A DNA stretch of 64,000 nucleotides from Siderastrea radians (Eukaryota > Cnidaria > Anthozoa > Scleractinia > Rhizangiidae): assembly GCA_964017195.1 (NCBI GenBank), contig OZ024889.1, positions 60,783,858-60,847,857 of the forward strand, in the 5' to 3' direction. Shown piece by piece: positions 33,316 through 41,675 of this stretch; within the stretch, counting starts at the first letter, position 1, and each line of letters begins with the position of its first letter. The translations under genes and the position numbers were made by a program. A model generated the notes under the pieces. It saw only the letters and a program-made list of their open reading frames with translations, was not told where the DNA came from and made no database searches.

Positions 33316-34166
33316 TCACGGCGAAACCCAGGATGAAGAGGTTTGTACACTAGGACGTCCTCCCTGTTTATAACTGGTCACAATGCTATTGGTCATGGTC
33401 ACATTAGCAATTTCCCGTCCTTGGGCCAATTGTTCTTGATCTTGTAACAGCATGCGTAAACGTCGTTGTAAATCGGCTTGACGCAAGGTACGTGGGGGTG
33501 TACTATCGCTCCAAGATCCTCGAGGGGTAGCTGGATTGGAGGCAGGTGTCAAAGGCGACGTGGGGGTATTTCGTCGTCGTCCTCGTATGCGTCTCGGTCG
33601 TCGTGGACGACGACCCCCACCACCACCACCACCACCACCACCACCACCACCACAGGCGCCACCGGCGCCACCAGCACCTCCACCACCACCACCACCAGCA
33701 CCACCGCCACGTCCAGCACCAGCACCACCACCACCACCACGTCCACCGCCACGTCCACCACGTCCGCCACCACGTCCGCCCCCATTACCCCCAGCACCCG
33801 CCGCTGTTCGAGCACCCGCCGCCGCCAACGGTACGCTAGGAGGCGTCGCAGGAGTTCGAGCCCCAGAAGACTCCGGGGTGGTCTGAGGGCTACGGAAGGA
33901 TTGACTTCCCGAACTTCCTACCCCGGCTGGGGTAGAGGTCTGTACAGGGGGTGGGAGGTCAGGCAACGATTCCAGATATCGGGTGAGGGCATCATAATCA
34001 CCCCCCTCCTCTATTTGGTCGAAGGCTTGGGCAATCAAGTTTTGGTCCCCTGTATCCAAAATTTCTTGGATGGTCCCTGGAGACACTTGATTGCTGGTGG
34101 TCGCCCCGACCCCAGCCGGCGCCACGGTATCTAGGCTTGCGGAGGTTGACGGTCTTCATCGGCCAT
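33316..34166 (-). pseudogene. Glycine/arginine-rich (RGG) protein with early frame break
   Basis: A TATAAAG box lies near 34210 and the first ATG is at 34166, giving an 11-codon frame that ends in TAG. The long frame (from 34125 down, 268 codons) opens without an ATG, and the length from 34166 is one base short of a multiple of three. A single-base deletion near 34133 would explain this. The long part has an acidic helical segment, a Ser/Thr/Pro region, a 90-residue Gly-rich tract with RGG repeats, a basic cluster (RRPRRPRRIRGRRR) and a conserved-looking C-terminus. I infer a nucleic-acid-binding virion or assembly protein. Confidence 0.6.
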
Positions 34167-34206
34167 GCTCACTCTCTTTTCCGGTTCCAAAGGGGGTGTC
34201 GTGCCT

Positions 34207-34860
34207 TTATACTCGCTTTTGATAGGTGCGCGTCCATCCTTCGTCTTTTAACAGGTGACTCCATAACCGTTGTTGATCAGAGGAGGCGGGGTGTAAATCT
34301 AACATCAAATAGCCATACGGGCGCGTAGTGGCCTGATGAAAGGTCTCCAAGGTGTCTTTCCAGGTGGTCGGAAACGATTGCAGCATGACATTGCGTACCC
34401 CTAATTGATCTCGGGGATTCTTGAACGCCACAATGTAATGCGCATTGCGGGAAATACTTTTGGCATAGCGCCCCACGGGAAACATGTCTTGGCACAAGTA
34501 CAGCACCGTCACCCCTTGATGATGCGAATGTTTGGTGAATAAATCCAACACGCGTTTATCGTGACTCCCTTCATCCATTAAATCATCCAAGACGAAGACC
34601 CCCTGTCCTTGAGGAAACCATTGCACCAACGCTTGATGATCGGGAATCCCTTCGTGAAACACCACCCCATGATCTTGCATGCCTCGAAATCGATCTTGCC
34701 ACGCCCCATAACAATAATGCATTTGGGTCGGTGGGGTGTCAAACAACTCGGGGTTGTCTACCAAGAGTTTTTCCGTAAACACGGTTTTGCCACATCCCGA
34801 TGGCCCCACCACCAAGATAGAGGACGGGGTATGAAAACGAAACGGTTTCCCCGTTTGCAT
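34207..34860 (-). CDS. FtsK/HerA-type DNA-packaging ATPase (A32-like)
   Basis: The 217-residue intact protein has Walker A GPSGCGKT (about residues 19-26) and Walker B VFVLDDLMDE (about 92-101), followed by a sensor-like segment (TVLYLCQDMFP). Length and motifs fit the compact packaging ATPases of Polintons and related viruses, which pump the genome into capsids. ATG at 34860 is the first in frame. The stop lies just before the promoter of the RGG protein. Downstream genes overlap little. Confidence 0.93.
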   Translation of the reverse strand: MQTGKPFRFHTPSSILVVGPSGCGKTVFTEKLLVDNPELFDTPPTQMHYCYGAWQDRFRGMQDHGVVFHEGIPDHQALVQWFPQGQGVFVLDDLMDEGSHDKRVLDLFTKHSHHQGVTVLYLCQDMFPVGRYAKSISRNAHYIVAFKNPRDQLGVRNVMLQSFPTTWKDTLETFHQATTRPYGYLMLDLHPASSDQQRLWSHLLKDEGWTRTYQKRV

Positions 34861-34902
34861 GATGACTAACTACCCATTTTAGAAAAAAAGGCACCTTTTT
34901 AT

Positions 34903-34993
34903 TGGAATCGGTGGGACTCGAACCCACGCCCAATCCCCCTACACCTGTTTTTTTCGAGGGATCCAAAGGCTCTACCGACTGAGCTACGACTCC
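34903..34993 (-). tRNA. tRNA-like Pol III gene with enlarged anticodon region
   Basis: On the minus strand GGAGTCG pairs with CGATTCC as an acceptor stem, followed by A. The D arm TAGCTCAGTCGGTAGAGC is canonical and contains an A box. The T arm GTGGG-TTCGAGT-CCCAC contains a perfect B box. A run of seven T (about 34886-34892) follows, as a Pol III terminator. The middle is 18 bases longer than in a normal tRNA: an ATCCC/GGGAT stem closes a 20-base loop and five extra bases precede it. No standard anticodon loop can be assigned. It may be an intron-containing tRNA, a degenerate tRNA-Lys-like copy, or a tRNA-like transcript used by the element. Confidence 0.6.
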
Positions 34994-35022
34994 GACACAC
35001 TTTTTTTTCCAACGAATCTTAT

Positions 35023-35562
35023 TTAACCATTCCGTTGATGATACGGATGACAACAAAGTTGATACCATCTGGCTTCTTGGCCTACAATCAATTGTTGAAG
35101 GCGTTGACCCGCTTGATGGTCATTGCTTACATAATCATGATCCGAAAACTCATTTAAAAAGTCTTGCAAGGTCCGTCCACGGGCTTTGGCTTTCAAGTAC
35201 AACAACGCGTAATCCCCACAACTCTTGCTTGAAATGGCTTGCAGGGACTTGCCATTGGTCACCACATACTTCCAATGTTGCACGATCCAATCTCGTAACG
35301 GGGCGGCTTGCACGTACGTGTCCATGGGCAAAGCATAACTGTCGAGGACTTCACACACGTTTCCCTCCGTCCACACCCCTAACCAATGTTGTCCCGGTTG
35401 ATCGTGCGGGTCCGTATTCACAATGTACCCTTGGCGTTGGGTTTTGACAGTACTCTTGGGTAAACGATCACAGGCCACCGTTCCGTAAAACATCGGTTTC
35501 AATGGGGGGTCGTCGCGGGCTAAATAATCCAACTGCACATTATTCAAGGCCACGTGTTCCAT
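35023..35562 (-). CDS. Adenain-like cysteine protease
   Basis: The 179-residue intact protein is expected to mature capsid proteins by cutting at Gly-Gly type sites. The catalytic set fits adenovirus protease: His in GQHWLGVW (about residue 59), acidic residue in EVLDSY (about 71-74), and Gln and Cys in LQAISSKSCGDYALLY (about 107-117). The TGATG overlap between the capsid gene's expected stop and this ATG (35562) suggests coupled or closely linked expression. Downstream is the tRNA-like gene. Confidence 0.93.
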   Translation of the reverse strand: MEHVALNNVQLDYLARDDPPLKPMFYGTVACDRLPKSTVKTQRQGYIVNTDPHDQPGQHWLGVWTEGNVCEVLDSYALPMDTYVQAAPLRDWIVQHWKYVVTNGKSLQAISSKSCGDYALLYLKAKARGRTLQDFLNEFSDHDYVSNDHQAGQRLQQLIVGQEARWYQLCCHPYHQRNG

Positions 35563-36960
35563 CAGTGTTGGTAAATGTTGTACAACACGGCTCCGTTGCT
35601 GTCAATCTCCAGCAAGTTCTCAAATTCTCCATACACGAGCACCGTTATATTGGTACCGGGGGCGGCTCCAAATTCCAAGACGAGTTGTATCCCCGGTTTG
35701 CTTGGGGTTGAGGGTTTGACTGTCTGCACATCCATTGGCCACATTGTCAAACATGAACAAGGTACAATTTTTTGCTTGCCCCCAATCCAGCAGTTCCACC
35801 ATGTTGCCTTTCTTTTTGCACCAAGCACCACTGGCTTGCAGAAAACGGAAGTACCCCAAGTTATCTCGGCTGTCATTGTCCTGTATCAAGTGTAGGGTTT
35901 CATAAGGGTATTCTTCGCCTTTGACAATCTGTTTAATGGAGGTCAACCCAAATTTCTGGAAACAGAAAGGATCTCGGGTCACATCCCCATTGAAGGCGCG
36001 GCTGTCCAACAACCCCACAATCAATCGGTCCGGTATTCTGTTTTGAAACAGGTTGGGAATGTCAAAACGGGTCAGGTTGCCTTGCATGCTGAAGGTCCGG
36101 ATTTCACTGCGGACGGTCGGGTAGGCAGCCACTTGGCCTTGATTGTGTCTTTTTTGAGACAAACTCTGGTAGATGGCGTCATTCAAACGCAGTTGACAGA
36201 TATGAAACCGTAGTTTCACATCGCCTTCCATCAGTCGGCCAGCGAGACCCACCCCATTCAAAAACAGGTTCGGGCCATTGAAATGAAATTTCATCTTGAT
36301 TTCGATGCCTGGCACCAACAGTTTGCCAAAGTGAAACACTTCCAGGTGGGGGGTAAACACCAGGCTGTGGGTGACGCCTCCAGCATACTTGGTCACTTCA
36401 GTCACCATGGCATCCAAAGCTCCTTTGTGATTGGCACTGAGAGCGTTCCAGGCTGCATGGTCTCCTGCTTTGTTTGTGTTGTTGGCGGTCCATTGGGGCG
36501 GGAAATCCACTTGATTGTACCAGCCTTGGGGTCCTAACACGGTCTTGCCATCTTCTCGGTCATAATTCAGCAAGGTTTCTAGGTACGCTTTGTAATGATA
36601 GGTGTCGGATTGAGGACTGATCAACGTGCCATTCAAATGCAAGTCAATTTGTTTGATGATGGAATGGGCCAAATTATTGACGGGCCACAATTTTTGAGCA
36701 GCGTCCAAGTTATCGTTCGTACTTTTCTGCAATCTCAATTCCATGGTAAAGTAACTGCGTCCCAAATCCACAAAATCGTCCAACCCCGGAATGATGAATT
36801 CCATAGGATTGATGCCTGTGGTGGTGGGTTGAACGGTGACCATGCGATAGGCATTGATGCTAATGTCAGTGTCTGGCACCTTTAAAAGCCGTAACGCGGG
36901 ATTGACGGTCCCTTCGGAACGAGGGTGAGCCGGCGGGGTTTGCGTACTCACGTCAGGCAT
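35562..36960 (-). pseudogene. Hexon-like major capsid protein with C-terminal frame break
   Basis: The first 420 or so residues are open from ATG 36960. They look like the double-jelly-roll Polinton capsid protein: IPGLDDFVDLGRSY early, NNLAHSIIKQIDLHLNGTLI, LNYDREDGKT and repeated beta-rich segments. The expected C-terminal strand (LVLEFGAAPG, ENLLEID) is present but in another frame. The frame changes at a run of four G (minus strand) near 35691-35694, and total length is one base over a multiple of three. The unshifted frame ends prematurely in about 20 unrelated residues at 35620. A TATAAAAA box lies about 50 bases upstream. Capsid assembly from this copy would probably fail unless a frame change occurs or the base is an assembly error. 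Confidence 0.85.
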
Positions 36961-36962
36961 GT

Positions 36963-37196
36963 TTAACGTCGTTGTCGTCGAGTACTGGTACCCCGTCGTC
37001 GTCTTGAGGGGTTTTTATACCATCGTCGTCGTGCTAAGCGTTGTCTCAAATCAAACCCGGGCAGTCTCATCACCTCGGGACTTAACCAGCCGCCACGTTG
37101 TCGTCGCATGAGTTTCCAAAAAGGATACAGGCCTCCCCATTGAGACAAGCCCCGATCACTACGAATCCGTCGAGGTCGTGAAGGCACGGGTTCCAT
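36963..37196 (-). CDS. Basic core-like protein (77 aa) with RRQRGG
   Basis: ATG 37196 to TAA 36965-36963, three bases from the capsid ATG. It has 19 or more arginines, a central KLMRRQRGGW motif and an arginine-rich end. The charge, size and place next to the capsid gene suggest a genome-condensing core protein. The RGG motif fits the consensus-like Gly-Gly site of adenain-type proteases, so it may be processed on maturation (inference). Confidence 0.7.
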   Translation of the reverse strand: MEPVPSRPRRIRSDRGLSQWGGLYPFWKLMRRQRGGWLSPEVMRLPGFDLRQRLARRRWYKNPSRRRRGTSTRRQRR

Positions 37197-37198
37197 TT

Positions 37199-37525
37199 TT
37201 AGACTCCCAAAATATCTCGCGCACGTTTGGTTTGCTTGGGAAACAAGGCACTGGCTACCCGCACGGCTTGTTTCACGTTCTTATGGCTCAAGGCTTTCTT
37301 GGCTTGTTTGGTAATTTCTTTATTAAGGACGTTTTCGGCTTTGCGTTTGATACCGCGTGTCAAACCCGTTTCCAAGCCTCTCTTGATATTACTAGGCAGT
37401 TTTAAAGGATTTCGCGTGCTTTTAAGGCCTTGGAACCGTCCACGCAAGAGATCCGTCATCAACCCTTTGCCATGTTGATCATACCACTCGTCGGTCCGAA
37501 ATCGTGTCAAACTTCCCCCTCGCAT
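37199..37525 (-). CDS. Basic minor virion protein (108 aa)
   Basis: Start chosen at ATG 37525, because the frame upstream starts only at a GTG and a TATAAAAAGG box lies about 55 bases before. Begins MRGGSLTRFRTDEWYDQHG, then a lysine/arginine-rich region (GIKRKAENVLNKEITKQAKKAL) ending RARDILGV. The N-terminal MRGG could be a protease site. Position between two core-like genes suggests a minor capsid/core protein analogous to adenovirus pVI or pVII, without clear sequence similarity. Confidence 0.65.
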   Translation of the reverse strand: MRGGSLTRFRTDEWYDQHGKGLMTDLLRGRFQGLKSTRNPLKLPSNIKRGLETGLTRGIKRKAENVLNKEITKQAKKALSHKNVKQAVRVASALFPKQTKRARDILGV

Positions 37526-37596
37526 GGTGTCTTCTTCTTCTTCACCAGGGATACACGTTTGTTTGGGCTTCACGTGACCCCCTTTTTATACCGTCC

Positions 37597-37785
37597 TCAT
37601 CGTCTTCTTTTTCGAAACGCGGCTTCCAACCCTTTCTTGGCCCCGTAACTCGCCGCACCCCCCGCGGCGCCCAAGGCCACGGCTTTCCCTCCCGCGATCA
37701 AGGCTGGAATCAGCGCAGCCAGGGGCAAGAGACCCCCTCGTTGCCTTCTTCTTCGTCTCCTTCGACGCACTCTTGTCTTCGGCAT
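37597..37785 (-). CDS. Core peptide, pX/mu-like (62 aa)
   Basis: MPKTRV, then eight arginines, QRGGLL, an alanine/glycine-rich hydrophobic stretch (ALIPALIAGGKAVALGAAGG) and a basic tail FRKRRR. This closely parallels the 57-residue protein at 32368-32541: arginine run, QRGG, hydrophobic segment containing GKAVAL. A TATAAAAAG box lies about 30 bases upstream (about 37815). Likely virion core DNA condensation. Confidence 0.75.
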   Translation of the reverse strand: MPKTRVRRRRRRRRQRGGLLPLAALIPALIAGGKAVALGAAGGAASYGAKKGLEAAFRKRRR

Positions 37786-37823
37786 GTTTGTTTGTTTTCA
37801 CAACTCTTGTTTTCTTTTTATAC

Positions 37824-38045
37824 TCACATGAGGTTGCACGATTCCCCCGCATAGCATTTTCGTTTCCCACTTTTGATCTCTGCCATGCGTTTGACATGCG
37901 CTTTTTTGGCATTCTTTTTAGCCACCTTTTCTATCCCTTTGGTGATGGACCATGCGGCTTTAGGAATTCCCGCAATCGCCGCGTTGATCCCTTCCCCCGC
38001 TTGGGGACGCTGTCGTCGTCGTCATCGTCGTCGTTTCGGAGGCAT
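37824..38045 (-). pseudogene. Core-like basic protein with an early TGA
   Basis: ATG 38045 opens MPPKRRR and then meets TGA at codon 8 (38024-38022), inside a run of CGA codons. The frame then continues to TGA 37826-37824 with basic, helical sequence (GINAAIAGIPKAAW, KKNAKKAHVKRMAEIK). A C-to-T change in CGA explains the stop, typical of methyl-CpG decay in animal DNA. TATA-like ATAAAAAAG lies about 40 bases upstream. Confidence 0.75.
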
Positions 38046-38081
38046 GATGATTGGCTTGGGTTCCCTTCTCATCTCTCTTTT

Positions 38082-39131
38082 TTATGCCTTTTTGAAGTGT
38101 AACGTGACAATGGTATGGCCGTCACCAAACTTGACCAAGTCTCCTCCCCTACCAATCGTTTCCGCTACTTGAACGTGAACGATTTCCACCACCTCGTTAC
38201 GAAGAGCCATGTATTGAATGTGCAACGGTTCAAAGTACAGGGTGCCACGTCCTTGTCGCTTGTACTGGATTTCACGCAACAAATCGGTCACGCGATTGCC
38301 CACCACCGTGCTGCCGGCGATGTCCGAGTACACGTGCAACGATCACGTGGGTTCCCCCACCACCGCCCGAAACGCCGTATTCAAATTGGTGAAACGCCAA
38401 TGACAACTCATGCTCAATTGTAAATAATCCGGTAAAATCGAACGCACCGTCCAAAAGACCGGGTTGCTCTGATCGTCGTTCACATCGTTCCAATCGTTGC
38501 CAGGCGGTTCTTTCATGTTGGGGATTTGATCCCCCAGGAATTCTTGCTGTAAGTTCGGGCCCAACACCAACCCACTGGCAATTTTACGTAACCATCCCAT
38601 CTTGAGCGCTAACTTGGTGTAGATTGTAAGGACCGGGGTTTTGTTGCCACAATGGCAGACATTCGTGTTGTCGATGAGCAGATCCTCGCCTTCCCACTTG
38701 AACTTGACGTAGGTGTGTTTGCCTTGATCGTTGCTAAACCGACCTCCTTGAATCGCCGTTTCGTGGCGTCGTTGTTCCAAATGGGCAATCGTGGCTTTCA
38801 TGAAACTCACGCCATCCACCACCCAATCCAAATGTTGGACGTCTTGGATGAGGGTTTGCGCTGTGCCTATGCGCGCGGCCATGGTGCCATCGGTTTTACC
38901 CGGGGCGGGATAAGTGATCTCCCACGACGTCGCTAGGATGTACCCATCTTTCTTCACCAACTCGTACAAATTGACGCGGGTATCCGGTAAGGAAATGGCA
39001 CTCAACCCCACTTGCCATCCCCCTCCGGATAACTGCAACGGTTTCGGTAAACGAATCTTGAAGGAATTGGCTTGGTTGTTGGGAAATTCACGTCGGTTGG
39101 CATGACTCGGTAACGTCACGTAGAACGACAT
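38082..39131 (-). pseudogene. SFYVTL-family virion-type protein 1, with in-frame TGA
   Basis: Start at ATG 39131 (MSFYVTLPSHANRREF). The frame meets TGA at 38345-38343 and then continues in the same frame to 38082 with sequence similar to the C-terminus of the next paralogue (TDLLREI, RNEVVEIV, HTIVTLHFK). The paralogue has an arginine codon at the stop, so CGA to TGA is likely. Family members in animal Polintons share the N-terminal beta-type motif and a GGW-x-VGL-x-x-ISLP segment. I infer a penton- or minor-capsid-type role. Three paralogues exist in this element. Confidence 0.75.
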
Positions 39132-39142
39132 CTTTGTCTTCT

Positions 39143-40186
39143 TCACACCACCACCTCCCTTTTAAAGTGCAGGGTCAGGAGGGTACGTCCTTCGCCAAAT
39201 TGGACCAGATCCCCATTGGTTTCCGCCATCTGGGTTTCCACGATTTCCACCACTTCATTGCGTACGGGGACATATTGAATATGGCGAGGTTCAAAGTGGG
39301 TGGTGTTTTGGGGCTGGTACTTGATTTCTCGTAAGAGATCGGTGATGCGACCTCCTACCATGCTGCTGGTCCCTACATTGCAATACACGTGCAAAGGACG
39401 CGTCGGAGCAAATTCCGACGAGGGACGAAAGGTCGCGTTCAAATTCACAAACCGCCAAGGGCACGATAGACTCAACTTCACATAATCCCCCTCCACTTTC
39501 CAAAAAAGGGGTTTCTTGTTGGTATCGCGGACATCCGTCGGGGTGGGAATGGTGGACATGCCTTGAAATTCTGGCAAGAGATTCGGACCCAATCGATACT
39601 GGCCGGGAGACCCTTGTTCAATCCATCCCATTTTCAGGGCCAAGGTTCTGCCCCATGACACGTGCGCTACTTGAGCTTTGTAATCCACGGGCTTGGTATT
39701 CAACAACAAATCCCCTTCGGAGGTCCATTCAAAGGTCGGGGCCAATTTGAGGCCATTGTCCTCTGTCCATTTGTTTTTGGGGGCGGTTTGTTTCGCACGG
39801 CTTTGCTCGTAACGGTACACCAGTTGATGAAACAAGTGCGATCCCGTCGACGAGGCCAGCTCCTTTCTCATATCTCGACCGTAGACAGTGAGTTCGCGAC
39901 GTTCATGGTACCAATGATCGTTCCCAAAATCGTCTTGGGAATACACGCGTTCGTGCCATCGTACGTACAACAGAGGATGGGATTCGCCCACGCCTCCTTC
40001 TTCCGCTACCACGGGAATGGCGGGTAAGGATAAACTCACCATGCCTACCATCCATCCGCGTCCCACAAATCGAATGGGTTTCGGCAACCGATTTCGGAAC
40101 TGATGGGCTTTGTTCCCAGGAAACTCCTTGGTACTCGCATGACTCATCAACGTCACGTAAAACGACGAGTTGGGGACGAACGTCAT
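39143..40186 (-). CDS. SFYVTL-family virion-type protein 2 (intact)
   Basis: 347 residues from ATG 40186. N-terminal SSFYVTLMSHASTKEFPGN and GRGWMVGMVSLSLP match the other two paralogues, and the C-terminus is TDLLREIKY ... GRTLLTLHFK. It lies between integrase (ends 40190) and paralogue 1, with only an 11-base gap to the latter. It is the only undamaged member of the trio. Likely a virion surface or vertex protein. Confidence 0.8.
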   Translation of the reverse strand: MTFVPNSSFYVTLMSHASTKEFPGNKAHQFRNRLPKPIRFVGRGWMVGMVSLSLPAIPVVAEEGGVGESHPLLYVRWHERVYSQDDFGNDHWYHERRELTVYGRDMRKELASSTGSHLFHQLVYRYEQSRAKQTAPKNKWTEDNGLKLAPTFEWTSEGDLLLNTKPVDYKAQVAHVSWGRTLALKMGWIEQGSPGQYRLGPNLLPEFQGMSTIPTPTDVRDTNKKPLFWKVEGDYVKLSLSCPWRFVNLNATFRPSSEFAPTRPLHVYCNVGTSSMVGGRITDLLREIKYQPQNTTHFEPRHIQYVPVRNEVVEIVETQMAETNGDLVQFGEGRTLLTLHFKREVVV

Positions 40187-40189
40187 TTT

Positions 40190-41341
40190 TTAGTCGCGTC
40201 GTTGTCTTTTGGGTGGGCTTGTCTCTTTCTTTTTCTGGGGTGACTTGAGTGGGGCTGTCTTGGGTGGGCGAAGGGAGGTCACGTCTCCGCGGGCAATCCA
40301 ACTATTGTACTTGTCGGGCCACCCTTTCCACTTGACCAACCATCGATCTTTTTGACGCTTAAGTACCTTTTCGATGCGAAACACGTCGGACACGTGGACT
40401 TTTTGTAAATCCTCTTCATAAAACGTGCCTTGGACGGGGGTGTCATCCCATTCGTGAATCTTATAGGTGTGCACGGGGCCCGGGATCACGCGATGCACCA
40501 CAAACACTTCTTCGGTCCAACCGGGGAGATACCCTTTTTCAAACGTCCGATGAATCTTGTTGAGACGCACCCGATCGCCTACTTTGAATTTAGGTTTTTT
40601 CTGGCTTTTCAATCGTGGGCCGTACAATCGTTTCCACACGGCTTCTTCGTTGTCCCACGTCACGTCTTGAGGGGCCATGCCAATACTTCGATGACGCGTG
40701 GCATTGTACCCTTGCACCAACTCGGGTAAGACATCGTCAAAGCGTAAGGTGTTGGCCGCGGTAAAATACCGGTACAACCGTTCTTTCAAGGTGCGGTTAA
40801 ATCGTTCCACCACACTGGCCTTCGCATCCCCTTCGGTGGAAAAATGTTGAATGCCTTGCTCGTCGAGCCATCGTTGAAACGTCCGATTATAAAATTCTTT
40901 CCCCCGATCCGTTTGCAATCGATTGGGGTGTCGTCGTCCTTGTTTCAAAATCTTCTCAAAGGCTTTCACGAGGGCCACCCCCGTTTTGTCTTTCAAGGGT
41001 TGCACCCACGCGTATTTCGACAAGACATCCACGACCGTCAGTAAATAGCGTAGGCCCCGATTATATTTGGCCAACGGTTGCACTTCGACTAAATCCGCGA
41101 CCCATTGATCGTCCAACCCTCCCACGATCACGGGGACGGTGGGAAAACGACGACGTCGTGGTTTATGTAACGTGTAGGCCAAATCCCGTTCCAAGACCCG
41201 TTGGGCTTTTTTCAAAGGGAGACGATGGGCTTTGGCAAACCGTTGCACGCCTCCTAAACTGCGGGGGCACGAGGATCGTGGTAACGGCTCAACCATGATG
41301 GGGTGTGTTTCTTTCGAGGGGCCATACGTTCTGGCATTCAT
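40190..41341 (-). CDS. Retroviral-type integrase with chromodomain
   Basis: 383 residues, intact. The N-terminus has a helical region (SLGGVQRFAKAH...) with a basic patch. The RVE catalytic core has D in WVADLVEV (about residue 118), D in LQTDRGKEF (about 180) and E in SVVERFNRT (about 216), spacing D-D-35-E. An SH3-like segment (FKVGDRVRLNKI) and a C-terminal chromodomain (FRIEKVLKRQKDRWLVKWKGW) follow. It would insert the linear element and make the 6-bp duplications seen here. The chromodomain suggests chromatin-directed targeting. Start could alternatively be the second Met (MVEPLPRS). The 5' end overlaps the 116-residue gene by 53 bases. Confidence 0.95.
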   Translation of the reverse strand: MNARTYGPSKETHPIMVEPLPRSSCPRSLGGVQRFAKAHRLPLKKAQRVLERDLAYTLHKPRRRRFPTVPVIVGGLDDQWVADLVEVQPLAKYNRGLRYLLTVVDVLSKYAWVQPLKDKTGVALVKAFEKILKQGRRHPNRLQTDRGKEFYNRTFQRWLDEQGIQHFSTEGDAKASVVERFNRTLKERLYRYFTAANTLRFDDVLPELVQGYNATRHRSIGMAPQDVTWDNEEAVWKRLYGPRLKSQKKPKFKVGDRVRLNKIHRTFEKGYLPGWTEEVFVVHRVIPGPVHTYKIHEWDDTPVQGTFYEEDLQKVHVSDVFRIEKVLKRQKDRWLVKWKGWPDKYNSWIARGDVTSLRPPKTAPLKSPQKKKETSPPKRQRRD

Positions 41342-41639
41342 CCCATAAGGTCGGTATGGAAGGGACGGTGTGGGGATGCGCCTTTTGAATGATTCGATAC
41401 CATCGCCACGCGTCCGGATGCGCTTTTAACCATAAGACAAACACCACCCATCGATACAGGTTACGATCCACGTGGGTTTCTTCAAAGACGTGGAGAGGGT
41501 GCGTGTCCTCGGGACAAGGAGGAATAGGGATCTTGGCCCCGGGTTGGTGATCATATAACATTTGGCACAGGGATTGATGGCATTGCCATTGCACCCGAGA
41601 CAAGACAGACTCCCACGCATAACACACAGCAGACTCCAT
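41289..41639 (-). CDS. Hypothetical protein, 116 aa
   Basis: ATG 41639 to stop at 41289, overlapping the integrase start by 53 bases. Tryptophan- and histidine-rich (LYRWVVFVLWLKAHPDAWRWY). No family recognised. Length, lack of interruption and tight packing with both neighbours support it being a gene. It may be a helical factor, but no function can be given. Confidence 0.5.
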   Translation of the reverse strand: MESAVCYAWESVLSRVQWQCHQSLCQMLYDHQPGAKIPIPPCPEDTHPLHVFEETHVDRNLYRWVVFVLWLKAHPDAWRWYRIIQKAHPHTVPSIPTLWDECQNVWPLERNTPHHG

Positions 41640-41675
41640 GGTCCTATTGATAAAAAATTTTATTCGTTCTCTCCT

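Noticed and set aside
33478..34134. Plus-strand Thr-, Pro- and His-rich frames opposite the RGG protein
   Set aside because: These are translations of the (CCA)n-like tract encoding poly-glycine on the other strand.
34903..34993. Assigning the tRNA-like gene to a specific amino acid (Lys, Ser or Tyr)
   Set aside because: D and T arms look Lys-like, but no seven-base loop with T33 and a matching five-bp stem can be drawn at the canonical position.
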